Source: Leadbetterella byssophila DSM 17132 (GTDB taxonomy: Bacteria > Bacteroidota > Bacteroidia > Cytophagales > Spirosomataceae). Taken from it: a DNA stretch of 64,000 nt. Each line of letters opens with the position of its first letter. Position 1 is the stretch's first letter. Positions 54,076 to 63,064 of the stretch are shown here, in pieces. A program made the translations under genes and the position numbers. Under the pieces are notes generated by a model. It worked only from the letters and a program-made list of their open reading frames with translations. It was not told the DNA's origin and searched no databases. The stretch lies in contig NC_014655.1 of NCBI RefSeq assembly GCF_000166395.1, positions 1,178,001 through 1,242,000 on the forward strand. Direction: 5' to 3'.

Positions 54076-54336
54076 TTACCACCTTTCCCATGGGAATTTC
54101 TTCCGAACCTTCTTATTGGTACCTTTAGGTGCTAATTCTGCATCAGGAAGCTTTTCTCCCTTACCATCCCAGAAAAAATGCACACGGGGCATGACCATAT
54201 ACCTACTTCTAAATGTTCCGGTCACCAAATCACTGTGTCTGTGCTCCCTTACAAACTGGCAGCCATCTACCGGGCATTTCGGTGCCCAACAAGAAGTACT
54301 GGCCAACAGGAGGAGGATTATATAGGAAATACGCAT
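54076..54336 (-). CDS. Small lipoprotein, unknown function
   Basis: An 86-residue protein with a lipoprotein signal (LLASTSCW, Cys 16). The mature part has CPVDGCQFVREHRHSDLVTG, with two close Cys and several His, and a basic tail. No family recognised. It overlaps the upstream envelope protein gene by 19 nt, so the two probably form one unit. Confidence 0.75.
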   Translation of the reverse strand: MRISYIILLLLASTSCWAPKCPVDGCQFVREHRHSDLVTGTFRSRYMVMPRVHFFWDGKGEKLPDAELAPKGTNKKVRKKFPWERW

Positions 54337-55043
54337 CTTACACCAAATGTTTTACTAAAGAAAAAACGACTACCCTTAGGGCTTTCATAGGATTTATCCG
54401 CCGGAAAAGCTAACTTAACCGGATTATACATTTCCCCTTCCACCTTATCTTCACCCACTTTAAAGGACGAATGGCCTGCACCCACACCACCATATACATC
54501 TAAAAAGAAATGTCTGTGCAAATGAATATGTCTACCAAATTTCAGATGAACTACATGCCTCTTTTCCTGAGTCTCATGCATGGTAAACCATTGATCTTCC
54601 GGAATTCCATAGGAAGGCCCGCTGGTTCCTAGAATCCTGTCATAAGTTCCATTTATATATTCTAATGCATAATACCTACCAAAAGGCTTTTTGTCTAAGG
54701 CATAAAAGGGAAACCAATCTGAGAAATAGGCGCGTATTTCCCCTCTTAGCTCTCTGTTCTTGTTCTCCGCTTGATCTTTTCTTACAAATTTATTGATATT
54801 GTATTTGCCGGATCCAAATCCATAATCAAAGGCAAAACTTAGTTTACCGAAGGGAGGAGCAATCTCAGCACCCACTTGCAAAGTGTTATTATAACCTAAA
54901 AGAGTGCTAGGATTAACCCTCAGCAGTAAAACAGGTATATGAGTAAAACTTACAATTTTATTCCTCTGAAATTCTTGAGAGGAAGCCTGCCATTGGGCAT
55001 GAACACTAGAGCAGGTAAGCAGAAGTAGGATTAATTTTCGCAT
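54318..55043 (-). CDS. Exported beta-rich envelope protein, DUF3575-like
   Basis: A 241-residue protein beginning at 55043 (MRKLILLLLTCSSVHAQW, signal peptide); an upstream ATG at 55055 adds four residues. Alternating hydrophobic/polar strands with aromatic residues (GAEIAPPFGKLSFAFDYGFG, FFLDVYGGVGAGHSS) suggest a small outer-membrane beta-barrel, like DUF3575 proteins of Bacteroidota. It overlaps the small lipoprotein gene. Function unknown. Confidence 0.75.
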   Translation of the reverse strand: MRKLILLLLTCSSVHAQWQASSQEFQRNKIVSFTHIPVLLLRVNPSTLLGYNNTLQVGAEIAPPFGKLSFAFDYGFGSGKYNINKFVRKDQAENKNRELRGEIRAYFSDWFPFYALDKKPFGRYYALEYINGTYDRILGTSGPSYGIPEDQWFTMHETQEKRHVVHLKFGRHIHLHRHFFLDVYGGVGAGHSSFKVGEDKVEGEMYNPVKLAFPADKSYESPKGSRFFFSKTFGVRCVFPI

Positions 55044-55094
55044 ATAGTAAAGCACTCCTGCAAAATAAACGCAAAAGTGTGGATTTTCTATATA

Positions 55095-55117
55095 AAAAAA
55101 CCCGCAATTGCGGGTTA
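55095..55117 (-). terminator. M48 peptidase gene terminator
   Basis: A perfect palindrome AACCCGCAATTGCGGGTT (55099-55116), followed on the minus strand by a T run; overlaps the stop codon of the M48 gene. Confidence 0.85.
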
Positions 55118-55945
55118 CTTTTTGTAGGTATTGTAATACTTCATTGCTACATCCATGTTCTTCTGAAGGTCTGCGATACGCGTTTCATCAGAAGGGTGAG
55201 TGGATAGCATTTGCGGTGGCTTTTGAGAATTCTTACCGGCCTCCGCCATTCTTTTCCAGAAGTCAACAGCCTCTTGGGGGTTATATCCGGCCATGGCCAT
55301 GAAGATCAAACCAATCTTATCCGCCTCAGACTCTTGCTTACGGCTGTTAGGAAGAGTCCCGCCTACCTGTGTACCTATACCTAATACCTGACCCGCTAGA
55401 TTCATTAAGTCTTGATTTCCCGTAGCAATACCTGTAGCTAAAGCACCGGCTTGTGTAATACCATTAGCAATCAATGCATTACTCATCCTTTCTCTACCAT
55501 GTTCAGCTATGGCATGTGCCACTTCATGACCCATAACTACAGCCACACCGGCCTCAGATTTGCAAATAGGAAGTATACCCGTATAAAAACAAACCTTCCC
55601 ACCCGGCATACACCAAGCGTTTACTTCATTGCTTTTCACGGTTTTAAACTCCCATTGATAACCGTCTAATAACTTACTAAGATTATTGGCAATTAAATAA
55701 TCTTCAGCCGCTTTCCTGATCTTTTCCCCTACTCTACTAACCATCTGTGCATTTGGATCAGAAGAAGGTAAAACTTTAGAAGTATCCATAAAGCCCTTAT
55801 ACTCTGTATAGCTCAATGCCATCATTTCTCCAGAGCTTACTAGCCCCACAAACTGCTTACGGTTTGTCAGAGGAACACGCTGACAGGACCAGACAAAGAG
55901 CGTCAAAAAACCTGCTGAGATTAAAAATCTTGCTGTCTTGTTCAT
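55115..55945 (-). CDS. M48-family metalloprotease lipoprotein
   Basis: A 276-residue periplasmic or outer-membrane lipoprotein (VWSC, Cys 21) of the LoiP/BepA-like M48 group. Zinc motif HEVAH near 146 in VMGHEVAHAIAEHGRE, third ligand Glu in RKQESEADKIGL near 210, and LSTHPSDETRIADL at the C-terminus. It probably degrades misfolded envelope proteins. It stands alone, divergent from the FAH-like gene. Confidence 0.93.
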   Translation of the reverse strand: MNKTARFLISAGFLTLFVWSCQRVPLTNRKQFVGLVSSGEMMALSYTEYKGFMDTSKVLPSSDPNAQMVSRVGEKIRKAAEDYLIANNLSKLLDGYQWEFKTVKSNEVNAWCMPGGKVCFYTGILPICKSEAGVAVVMGHEVAHAIAEHGRERMSNALIANGITQAGALATGIATGNQDLMNLAGQVLGIGTQVGGTLPNSRKQESEADKIGLIFMAMAGYNPQEAVDFWKRMAEAGKNSQKPPQMLSTHPSDETRIADLQKNMDVAMKYYNTYKK

Positions 55946-55981
55946 TTTAATTAAGTTTTCGCTAATTTAATTGATTAGACG

Positions 55982-55989
55982 TAAATTTG
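55982..55989 (+). promoter_or_regulatory. FAH-like gene promoter -7 element
   Basis: TAAATTTG, a TAnnTTTG match 23 nt before the ATG at 56013; supports that start over upstream alternatives. Confidence 0.45.
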
Positions 55990-56012
55990 TAAAAAAAGTC
56001 AATTTTAGCAGA

Positions 56013-56621
56013 ATGAAAATCTTAGCTGTAGGTAGAAACTATCTGGAACACATAAAAGAACTAGGTAATCAAACTCCTGAAGAACCTGTAATCTTTTCAA
56101 AACCAGAGACAGCACTATTACGAAATAACGAAGCCTTTTATTATCCAGATTTCTCCAATGATGTCCATCATGAACTTGAAATCGTGCTTAAAATATCCAA
56201 AATGGGTAAAAACATCGAAGAAAAATTTGCACATAAATATTATGATGAGATAGGTTTAGGTATAGATTTCACTGCAAGAGACATTCAATCTCGCTTAAAG
56301 GCCAAAGGATTACCCTGGGATTTAGCTAAGGGCTTCAATGGTTCAGCTCCCATATCGGAATTTGTATCGAAAGAAGATTATGATCTCAAAAATCTAAATT
56401 TTGAGCTTGAAGTCAATGGCGAACTAAAACAGAAGGGAAATACCTCTCTTATGATCTACTCATTTGACTACCTCATCTCTTTTGTATCAAAATATTTTAC
56501 CTTAAAGACCGGAGATTTGATCTTTACAGGTACTCCCGCAGGCGTAAGTCCCGTTAAAGTAGGTGACAGACTAGTAGCCAGCTTAGAAGGCAAGCGCATG
56601 TTGGATTTTGAAGTAAAATAA
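56013..56621 (+). CDS. Fumarylacetoacetate hydrolase-family protein
   Basis: A 202-residue FAH-fold enzyme starting at 56013 (MKILAVGRNYLEH). Metal ligands lie in HHELEIVLKI near 52 and an Asp in GLGIDFTARDIQ near 80; GDLIFTGTPAGVSPVKVGD near 167 is the family signature. Relatives hydrolyse acylpyruvates or decarboxylate oxaloacetate. No aromatic-degradation genes are near. Three nt before an M23 peptidase gene, so probably co-transcribed with it and bcp. Confidence 0.88.
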   Translation: MKILAVGRNYLEHIKELGNQTPEEPVIFSKPETALLRNNEAFYYPDFSNDVHHELEIVLKISKMGKNIEEKFAHKYYDEIGLGIDFTARDIQSRLKAKGLPWDLAKGFNGSAPISEFVSKEDYDLKNLNFELEVNGELKQKGNTSLMIYSFDYLISFVSKYFTLKTGDLIFTGTPAGVSPVKVGDRLVASLEGKRMLDFEVK

Positions 56622-56623
56622 TA

Positions 56624-58444
56624 ATGAAGAAATTAATAGCAGGAATTTTACTGTTCACCAACTTTTACGGATACGCTCAAGGTTCCTTTCCAAAGGGATA
56701 TTTTATCATGCCCATTAATCCTGGACAGGTTACTTCCTTGTCAGGTTGTTTTGGCGATATCCGTATCAATCACTTTCATTCAGGTTTAGACATTAGAACG
56801 GGCGGACAGGAAGGAAAACGGGTAGTTGCAGCAGCAGATGGATACGTATCCAGAATCAGGGTTCAAAATGGAGGATATGGCAATGTACTCTACATCACTC
56901 ATCCTAATGGTTATACCACCGTCTATGCTCACTTAAGAGATTTTAGAGATGATTTAAGCGAATTCCTGACACAAAAACAGTACGAATCCAAGGTTTGGGA
57001 GATAGATGTACCGCTGGAAGCAGGTAAATTTCCAGTGAAACAGGGTGAACTGGTAGCCTTTTCAGGTAATACAGGAGGCTCCGGAGGTCCTCACCTCCAC
57101 TTCGAAATCAGGGATGAAAAAGAGAATGCTTTGGATCCCCAACAGTTCGGATTTAAGGAAATTAGAGATCTGACGCCTCCGGTGATAGAACTGATTTCCC
57201 TGAAATGTATGTCGGCTGACGCAAGAATCAACGGGAAGTTTGGGACGTTCGACTTCAAACCGGTGAGAAGAGCGAATGGCACATATGCCCTCCCTCAGAA
57301 CCTTAGGGCCACCGGAACCATAGGTATGGAAGTACTGACGTATGATAAGGCAGGTAATTCTCCTTTCCGACAAGGTGTGCATAAGATTGAACTCTTCATG
57401 AACGATGAATTGCAATATCGTTTTAAGTTGGACCAAATGGCATTTCATAACAAACTTGACATGAACATTCATGTGAATTATGAAAGACTGATAGGTAAAG
57501 GACAAAAGATCCACAAATGCTATGTGGAAGAGGCGAATAGCTTTGATTTCTATGAATCCAATGACCACTGGGGCTTATTAAAGATTGATAAACCCAATCA
57601 TCAAGTAAAACTGAAAGTAAGTGATTCTCATGGGAATAAAACACAACTGGATTTTTCCATCCAGAGAGATCCTTCAAGTTCGGAAGTAGCCTCTGAAACA
57701 CTTAATGTTTTTGGTAGATTCCTGAAAATCAACACCAGTAACCCCAATGTGAAGATCATCACCTACTCTGGAAAAGAGATTAACCTGGGTACCACAGATG
57801 GAAATGTAGTGGTTTACGATCTTAAAGAAGGTTTTCCGGAGCAGGTATTTCTAGGCGACAAAAAAATGAGTATGCCCGTAAATACCGCAATCACTCTACA
57901 AAACCCTAGAATTAATTTGCCGCAGCTAAAAGCAGACTTCACAGGCACATTGTATGATGATGCATATATCAATACAGAAGTGAATGATGAAGTATTGATT
58001 TTGCACGATGATAGCATACCCTTAAAGGGAGAGGCAAGAGTAGCCTGGACCAAAACCAAAGGCTTTAACTTCCCGGAAAAACTAAAAGTATATTTAGAAG
58101 GAAGCAAAAGGAAGTTTATTGGAGGTGAATGGAGTGATAAAACCATTCGCTTTAAGACCAGAGAATTTGGCACCTACAGAACCTTGTATGACTTCGACCC
58201 TCCTACCATTACTCCGAGAGTGGTAAACGAGAACCAATTACGCTTTACCATCTCTGACAAGCTGTCAGGAATAGCTAAGATTGAATGCTACGTCAATGGA
58301 GAATGGGTCTTAATGGATTATGAATATAAGACCGGTGCTATTTGGGCAAGAAAAAAAGATCCACAGCAAACCTTCAGTGGAGATGTAGTATTGAAAATAA
58401 CCGATAATTGTAATAATACCCAATCTTACGAGACTAAGATATGA
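56624..58444 (+). CDS. M23-family peptidase (LytM)
   Basis: A 606-residue exported peptidoglycan endopeptidase or activator. Signal peptide ends GYAQG. The M23 domain is at the N-terminus (about 40-175): zinc ligands in HFHSGLDIRTGG and GGPHLHFEIRD, both complete, so the site looks active. The remaining 430 residues are beta-rich, with a possible Ig-like region, and end KITDNCNNTQSYE. The N-terminal position of M23 with a long tail is the Bacteroidota form. Overlaps bcp by 4 nt. Confidence 0.92.
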   Translation: MKKLIAGILLFTNFYGYAQGSFPKGYFIMPINPGQVTSLSGCFGDIRINHFHSGLDIRTGGQEGKRVVAAADGYVSRIRVQNGGYGNVLYITHPNGYTTVYAHLRDFRDDLSEFLTQKQYESKVWEIDVPLEAGKFPVKQGELVAFSGNTGGSGGPHLHFEIRDEKENALDPQQFGFKEIRDLTPPVIELISLKCMSADARINGKFGTFDFKPVRRANGTYALPQNLRATGTIGMEVLTYDKAGNSPFRQGVHKIELFMNDELQYRFKLDQMAFHNKLDMNIHVNYERLIGKGQKIHKCYVEEANSFDFYESNDHWGLLKIDKPNHQVKLKVSDSHGNKTQLDFSIQRDPSSSEVASETLNVFGRFLKINTSNPNVKIITYSGKEINLGTTDGNVVVYDLKEGFPEQVFLGDKKMSMPVNTAITLQNPRINLPQLKADFTGTLYDDAYINTEVNDEVLILHDDSIPLKGEARVAWTKTKGFNFPEKLKVYLEGSKRKFIGGEWSDKTIRFKTREFGTYRTLYDFDPPTITPRVVNENQLRFTISDKLSGIAKIECYVNGEWVLMDYEYKTGAIWARKKDPQQTFSGDVVLKITDNCNNTQSYETKI

Positions 58445-58890
58445 TTCAGAAAGGAGATAAAGCACCTGCTTTTGAGGCGAAAAATCAAGACGGTAAAACC
58501 GTGAAATTAGAGGATTTTAAAGGAAAGAAACTAGTTGTATACTTTTATCCAAAAGACAATACACCTACCTGCACCACAGAAGCATGTAATCTAAGAGACA
58601 ATTATCACCGATTTTTGAAAGAAGGATATGAAGTAGTGGGCGTTAGTCCGGATTCAGAAAAATCTCATCAAAAGTTTAAGGCTAAGTTCGAATTGCCTTT
58701 TGATTTACTTTCTGATAAAGATTTAACTCTAGCTAATGCTTTCGGAGTTTGGGGAGAGAAATTCACTTTCGGCAAGAAATATATGGGAATAAAGAGAACT
58801 ACCTTCGTCATAGATGCCGAAGGTAGTGTAGTGGATGTGATCACAGAGGTACAGTCCAAAATACATGCTGATCAGATTCTCAATTCTTAG
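58441..58890 (+). CDS. bcp: Thioredoxin-dependent peroxiredoxin (BCP/PrxQ)
   Basis: A 149-residue atypical 2-Cys peroxiredoxin reducing peroxides with thioredoxin. The peroxidatic Cys is in NTPTCTTEAC near 42 and the resolving Cys five residues later (C-x4-C, the PrxQ type). YFYPKDNTP and GVSPDSEKSHQKF are typical. Overlaps both the upstream M23 gene (4 nt) and the convergent M56 gene (11 nt). Confidence 0.95.
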   Translation: MIQKGDKAPAFEAKNQDGKTVKLEDFKGKKLVVYFYPKDNTPTCTTEACNLRDNYHRFLKEGYEVVGVSPDSEKSHQKFKAKFELPFDLLSDKDLTLANAFGVWGEKFTFGKKYMGIKRTTFVIDAEGSVVDVITEVQSKIHADQILNS

Positions 58891-60046
58891 GCATGGAAAA
58901 TACCACCGGTATGGTATAATAAACCCGTACCGGTTTCCCTTGCTGTTTTCCCGGTTTCCAATTAGGCATCTTGCGAAGTAACCTCACCACTTCTGCATTC
59001 ATATCGGGATGTGGGCCATTGAGAATTTTTACTTCATTAATACTACCATCCCTTTCTACGATAAACTGTGCAGTTACTCTTCCTTGGATATTCTCTTTAA
59101 TAGCTGCTTGAGGATATTTAATGTTTTCCCCTAAAAATTTATACATAGCCTTCACTCCACCTACAAACTCCGGTTTTTCTTCTACCTCTATAAATACTAC
59201 ATCGTCAGAGGGTACCTTATCTTCTTTCACTTGTGAGATGGCCAGATTGGATAAAAAAATCAAACATAGGACTAATGGTATAGTCAAGGTATATTTCAAC
59301 CAAACTTGTTTTTTAGAATTGTGCTTTGATAACATAATTAATCGGGATTTTAAGGATGAAGGTCGGTTAAATGAATGTCCTAACAATACCTCAGAATTTA
59401 TCTGAAAAGTAGCGCTGATCAAGGTGGCTGCATACTCAGCCTTCGATCCCACCCTTTTGGAAGCATATGCATCTGCTTCATATTCGTGGATGAGTTGAAT
59501 TTCTCTTTTTAGCAGGTATACTATAGGATTAACCCAAAGGAATACCTTCAACAGTTCAAAGAAGATTTGATCCAAAGAATGCCATCTCTTCATATGAATC
59601 CATTCATGATGAAGCACTGCCGGGCTAGATAATGCCTTCTCCCCAACTATTAGCTTACCTAAAAAAGTATACGCCGAGAAGGGTTCTACTGCCGACTTCC
59701 GAACAAGTTGAATGGATTTCCAGAACTGAAAAATGAAACGTAGTGAGAAGAAAATCAATCCCAGAACATAAATGATTTGTATGAAATCAACTTCCGCAAT
59801 AGACGTAGCCACTTGCTTACTTGTAACTGCTAATTCCGGCAAATCGTTAATCCACACCGTGTTTTCGAATTGATCTGAAGGCCAATTGAAATAATCAATG
59901 GAAATAGTCGGAATAATGAAAGAAGCTAAAACACTTAGGATAAGATAAAATCTATTCGCAGTGAAAAAGGTCTCCTTGCGCAAAAAAAGCCAGTAAAAGG
60001 CAAAAAATACCACTAAATACAGGTTGATTTGAAGAAAATTCTCCAT
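58880..60046 (-). CDS. M56 (BlaR1-type) peptidase with TonB C-terminal domain
   Basis: A 388-residue membrane sensor/protease. Membrane helices lie at about 5-22, 33-50, 88-108 and 250-272. The gluzincin motif is H147-E-W-I-H151 with Glu in HEYEADAYA (187-195). After the last helix comes a periplasmic TonB C-terminal domain (about 295-385: YPQAAIKENIQGRVTAQF, NWKPGKQQGKPV). BlaR1 relatives cleave their BlaI repressor; here the sensor domain is TonB-like, not penicillin-binding. Downstream of blaI by 3 nt. Confidence 0.92.
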   Translation of the reverse strand: MENFLQINLYLVVFFAFYWLFLRKETFFTANRFYLILSVLASFIIPTISIDYFNWPSDQFENTVWINDLPELAVTSKQVATSIAEVDFIQIIYVLGLIFFSLRFIFQFWKSIQLVRKSAVEPFSAYTFLGKLIVGEKALSSPAVLHHEWIHMKRWHSLDQIFFELLKVFLWVNPIVYLLKREIQLIHEYEADAYASKRVGSKAEYAATLISATFQINSEVLLGHSFNRPSSLKSRLIMLSKHNSKKQVWLKYTLTIPLVLCLIFLSNLAISQVKEDKVPSDDVVFIEVEEKPEFVGGVKAMYKFLGENIKYPQAAIKENIQGRVTAQFIVERDGSINEVKILNGPHPDMNAEVVRLLRKMPNWKPGKQQGKPVRVYYTIPVVFSMPKN

Positions 60047-60049
60047 GAT

Positions 60050-60427
60050 TTATTTTTTCTTTAGATCTTCTAAAATCTTCATTAATTCATCCACCTCTTT
60101 TAAGTCCACCTTTTTCTCCTTTACGAAAAAGGAAACCATATTCCCTACTGAATTCCCGAAATAACCGCTCATTAACTTCGTGGTTACAAACTTTCTATAC
60201 TCCTCTTTACTTATAATAGGAAAATATTGGTGCGTTTTCCCAAAGGCATGATGACCCACAAACCCCTTCTGTTGTAAGATCCTAACTATGGTAGACACCG
60301 TGTTATATGCGGGTTTAGGCTCTGACAATACTTCAATAATATCCTTGACATAGGCCTTTCCTTTATCCCATAAGACCTGCATGATTTCTTCTTCCGCTCT
60401 GGTTAGTTCTCTTAATTGTTCTGACAT
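60050..60427 (-). CDS. BlaI/MecI-family repressor
   Basis: A 125-residue winged-helix repressor: LTRAEEEIMQVLWDKGKAYVKDI at 9-31 and AYNTVSTIVRILQQKGFVGH near 40-59 form the DNA-binding domain, followed by a dimerisation helix region. Partner of the adjacent M56 protease, which likely inactivates it. A perfect dyad 24 nt upstream is the probable operator, implying autoregulation. Confidence 0.93.
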   Translation of the reverse strand: MSEQLRELTRAEEEIMQVLWDKGKAYVKDIIEVLSEPKPAYNTVSTIVRILQQKGFVGHHAFGKTHQYFPIISKEEYRKFVTTKLMSGYFGNSVGNMVSFFVKEKKVDLKEVDELMKILEDLKKK

Positions 60428-60450
60428 AGCTTCTCTTTTTTTATCGAATA

Positions 60451-60472
60451 TATAACTAATTTTTTAGTTATA
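60451..60472. promoter_or_regulatory. BlaI operator candidate
   Basis: A perfect 9-bp inverted repeat TATAACTAA (60451-60459) / TTAGTTATA (60464-60472) with spacer TTTT, 24 nt upstream of the blaI-like gene. Confidence 0.65.
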
Positions 60473-60604
60473 AAAACATTAAGTTAAAAAAATTAATACG
60501 CAATCGATTGCATAAACCAAAAGAAGAAAGAAATATATCCTTACTAAATAGCCGTTAAGACCTCATTTTTTACTGAAAGACTATACTCTTACCAATAATT
60601 TGGA

Positions 60605-60612
60605 TATTTTTG
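60605..60612 (+). promoter_or_regulatory. Transketolase operon promoter -7 element
   Basis: TATTTTTG, 31 nt before the ATG at 60643; excludes the earlier in-frame start at 60610. Confidence 0.5.
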
Positions 60613-60642
60613 TGCAGTTATAAACTTATCCAAAGTACATTA

Positions 60643-61509
60643 ATGCAAATCAAAGAACTTCAGGACATAGCCTCACAGGTTCGCAGAGACATCGTAAGGA
60701 TGGTACATGGATGTAAATCCGGTCATCCGGGCGGCTCATTGGGCTGTACAGACATCCTAACTGCCCTGTATTTCCAGCAAATGAAAATCTCCAACAGAAA
60801 AGGTAAAGGTGGTTTTCTGAGCTTTAAAATGGAAGGAGCTGACGAAGATTTATTCTTCCTTTCAAACGGACATATTTCACCGCTTTTCTATTCCGTACTA
60901 GCAAGAAGAGGATATTTTCCTGTTTCGGAATTAGCTACATTCCGTAAGATCAACAGCAGATTACAGGGACACCCTACTACTCATGAGGGTTTACCGGGAA
61001 TCCGCGTTGCGTCCGGTTCACTAGGTCAAGGTCTGTCAGTAGCCATCGGAGCTGCTCTTGGAAAAAAACTTGAGCAAGATCCCAGAACAGTTTATGTATT
61101 AATGGGTGATGGTGAACAGCAAGAAGGTCAAATTTGGGAGGCTGCGCAGTTTGCCTCGCACCACAAAGTAGATAATTTGGTGGGAATCATTGACCTTAAC
61201 TTCCAACAAATCGATGGACCAACTGAAAAAGTGATGGCTAACCGTGACCTAAAGGCGAAGTACAAAGCTTTTGGTTGGAACGTAATGGAAATCAAAGAAG
61301 GCAATAACATGGAAGCCTGTGTGGCGGGCTTGAGAAAAGCGAAAAGATTGACCGGAAAAGGGCAACCGGTGTTGATCCTTCTACATACCGAAATGGGTGC
61401 CGGAGTAGACTTTATGATGGGTACGCACAAATGGCACGGTACCGCTCCGAATGATGAGCAACTAGCCACAGCTTTGGCACAATTAACCGAAACCTTGGGA
61501 GACTATTAA
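60643..61509 (+). CDS. Transketolase N-terminal (TPP-binding) subunit
   Basis: A 288-residue protein equal to the TPP pyrophosphate-binding half of transketolase. Start at 60643 (MQIKELQDIASQVRRDIV). Motifs: GHPGGSLGCTDILTALYF near 28, GSLGQGLSVAIG near 130, and the TPP/Mg signature GDGEQQEGQIWEA near 158. Split transketolases like this occur in several phyla; the other half is the next gene, 4 nt downstream. Acts in the pentose phosphate pathway. Confidence 0.93.
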   Translation: MQIKELQDIASQVRRDIVRMVHGCKSGHPGGSLGCTDILTALYFQQMKISNRKGKGGFLSFKMEGADEDLFFLSNGHISPLFYSVLARRGYFPVSELATFRKINSRLQGHPTTHEGLPGIRVASGSLGQGLSVAIGAALGKKLEQDPRTVYVLMGDGEQQEGQIWEAAQFASHHKVDNLVGIIDLNFQQIDGPTEKVMANRDLKAKYKAFGWNVMEIKEGNNMEACVAGLRKAKRLTGKGQPVLILLHTEMGAGVDFMMGTHKWHGTAPNDEQLATALAQLTETLGDY

Positions 61510-61513
61510 GATC

Positions 61514-62470
61514 ATGAAGAAATATACATATACGGAATCAAAAGACACACGTTCAGGCTTTGGTGATGCCATGACTGAACTGGGACAGTCCCACCCGAAC
61601 GTTGTAGCCCTTTGTGCCGACTTAGTGGGTTCACTGAAGTTGGACAACTTCATAAAAAATCATCCGGAAAGATTCTTTCAAACCGGTATTGCAGAAGCTA
61701 ATATGATAGGTATAGCCGCGGGTCTATCTATTACAGGAAAAGTTCCCTATGCTACCACCTTTGCCAACTTCGGATCTGGTAGAGTTTATGACCAAATTCG
61801 GCAGTCGGTAGCTTACTCTGACAAAAACGTAAAGATCGCCGTATCTCACGCCGGTTTAACGCTAGGAGAAGACGGAGCTACACACCAAATCTTGGAAGAT
61901 TTGGCTATGATGCGCTCCATGCCTAATATGGTGGTTATTAATCCTTGTGATTATAACCAAACAAAAGCCGCTACGAAAGCCATTGCAGATTATCACGGTC
62001 CGGTATACTTGAGATTTGGTAGACCAGTGGTTCCTGTATTCACTCCTGCTGATCAAAAATTTGAAATCGGTAAGGCATGGATGGTGAACGAAGGTAAAGA
62101 TGTTACCATCATTGCCACAGGGCACTTGGTTTGGGAAGCCATTCAAGCCGGAGAAAAATTAGAGGAACTAGGCATATCTGCAGAGATCATCAATATACAT
62201 ACCATTAAGCCTCTTGATACAGCGGCAATCCTGAAATCTGTAAAGAAAACCGGATGTGTAGTAACTTGTGAAGAACATCAGGCTAATGGAGGACTTGGAG
62301 ATGCCGTAGCTCAATTCCTAACTACTGAATACTTAGTACCGCAAGAATACATTGCCGTTAAAGACTCCTTTGGTGAATCAGGAACTCCTGACCAACTGAT
62401 GGCCAAATACGGCTTGAAAGCAGACAATATTGTTGCTGCAGCACAAAAAGTAATCAGCAGAAAGAAATAA
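61514..62470 (+). CDS. Transketolase C-terminal (Pyr) subunit
   Basis: A 318-residue pyrimidine-binding and C-terminal half of transketolase. HPNVVALCADLVGS near 28, FFQTGIAEANMIGIAAGLS near 55 (with the TPP-activating Glu), VSHAGLTLGEDGATHQ near 110, and HQANGGLGDAVAQ near 258 match the family. Forms the active enzyme with the preceding gene. Six nt before the ECF sigma gene. Confidence 0.93.
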   Translation: MKKYTYTESKDTRSGFGDAMTELGQSHPNVVALCADLVGSLKLDNFIKNHPERFFQTGIAEANMIGIAAGLSITGKVPYATTFANFGSGRVYDQIRQSVAYSDKNVKIAVSHAGLTLGEDGATHQILEDLAMMRSMPNMVVINPCDYNQTKAATKAIADYHGPVYLRFGRPVVPVFTPADQKFEIGKAWMVNEGKDVTIIATGHLVWEAIQAGEKLEELGISAEIINIHTIKPLDTAAILKSVKKTGCVVTCEEHQANGGLGDAVAQFLTTEYLVPQEYIAVKDSFGESGTPDQLMAKYGLKADNIVAAAQKVISRKK

Positions 62471-62475
62471 GCTGA

Positions 62476-63021
62476 ATGAAAGACGACGCGATCATCGAAC
62501 TTCTGGAAAATCCGGAAAGCCACGAAAAGGCCTTTCGTCTAATCCTCTCTTCCTACAAAGAGAAGATCTATTACCACATTCGTAAAATAGTGGTTGACCA
62601 TGATGATGCTGACGACGTAACACAAGAAACTTTTATCAAGATTTGGAGGAACCTCGACAAGTTTCGGGGTGACTCCAAACTTTATACTTGGCTGTACAGA
62701 ATAGCTACCAACGAAGCACTTACCTTTTTGCAGAAGAAGCGTAAGGACATGTCTGTCTCTATTGATGACAATGAAATGTTAGTAGCTACCTTAGAATCTC
62801 CCCAATCAGACACTTACCTGAGTGGAGACGAGATTCAAATCAAACTACAAAAAGCTTTACTGGAACTAACCGACAAGCAAAGAGTAGTTTTCAACCTGAA
62901 ATACTTTGAAAATCTGAAATATGAGGAAATCGCAGAAATAACAGATACCAGTGTAGGAGGACTTAAGGCAACTTACCATTTCGCCGTGAAGAAAATTGAG
63001 GAATATTTATCACGAGCTTAA
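62476..63021 (+). CDS. ECF RNA polymerase sigma factor
   Basis: A 181-residue group IV sigma factor. Region 2 spans about 20-90 (DDADDVTQETFIKIWRNL, WLYRIATNEALTFLQKKR) and region 4 about 125-178 (LTDKQRVVFNLKYF, YEEIAEITDTSVGGLKATYH). It lies 6 nt after the transketolase pair and 43 nt before a repeat-containing membrane protein that is probably its anti-sigma factor. Signal and regulon are unknown. Confidence 0.94.
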   Translation: MKDDAIIELLENPESHEKAFRLILSSYKEKIYYHIRKIVVDHDDADDVTQETFIKIWRNLDKFRGDSKLYTWLYRIATNEALTFLQKKRKDMSVSIDDNEMLVATLESPQSDTYLSGDEIQIKLQKALLELTDKQRVVFNLKYFENLKYEEIAEITDTSVGGLKATYHFAVKKIEEYLSRA

Positions 63022-63064
63022 ACCATTTGTCTTTGCAAAAGTCTAATATTAAAAAGTTTTAAAA

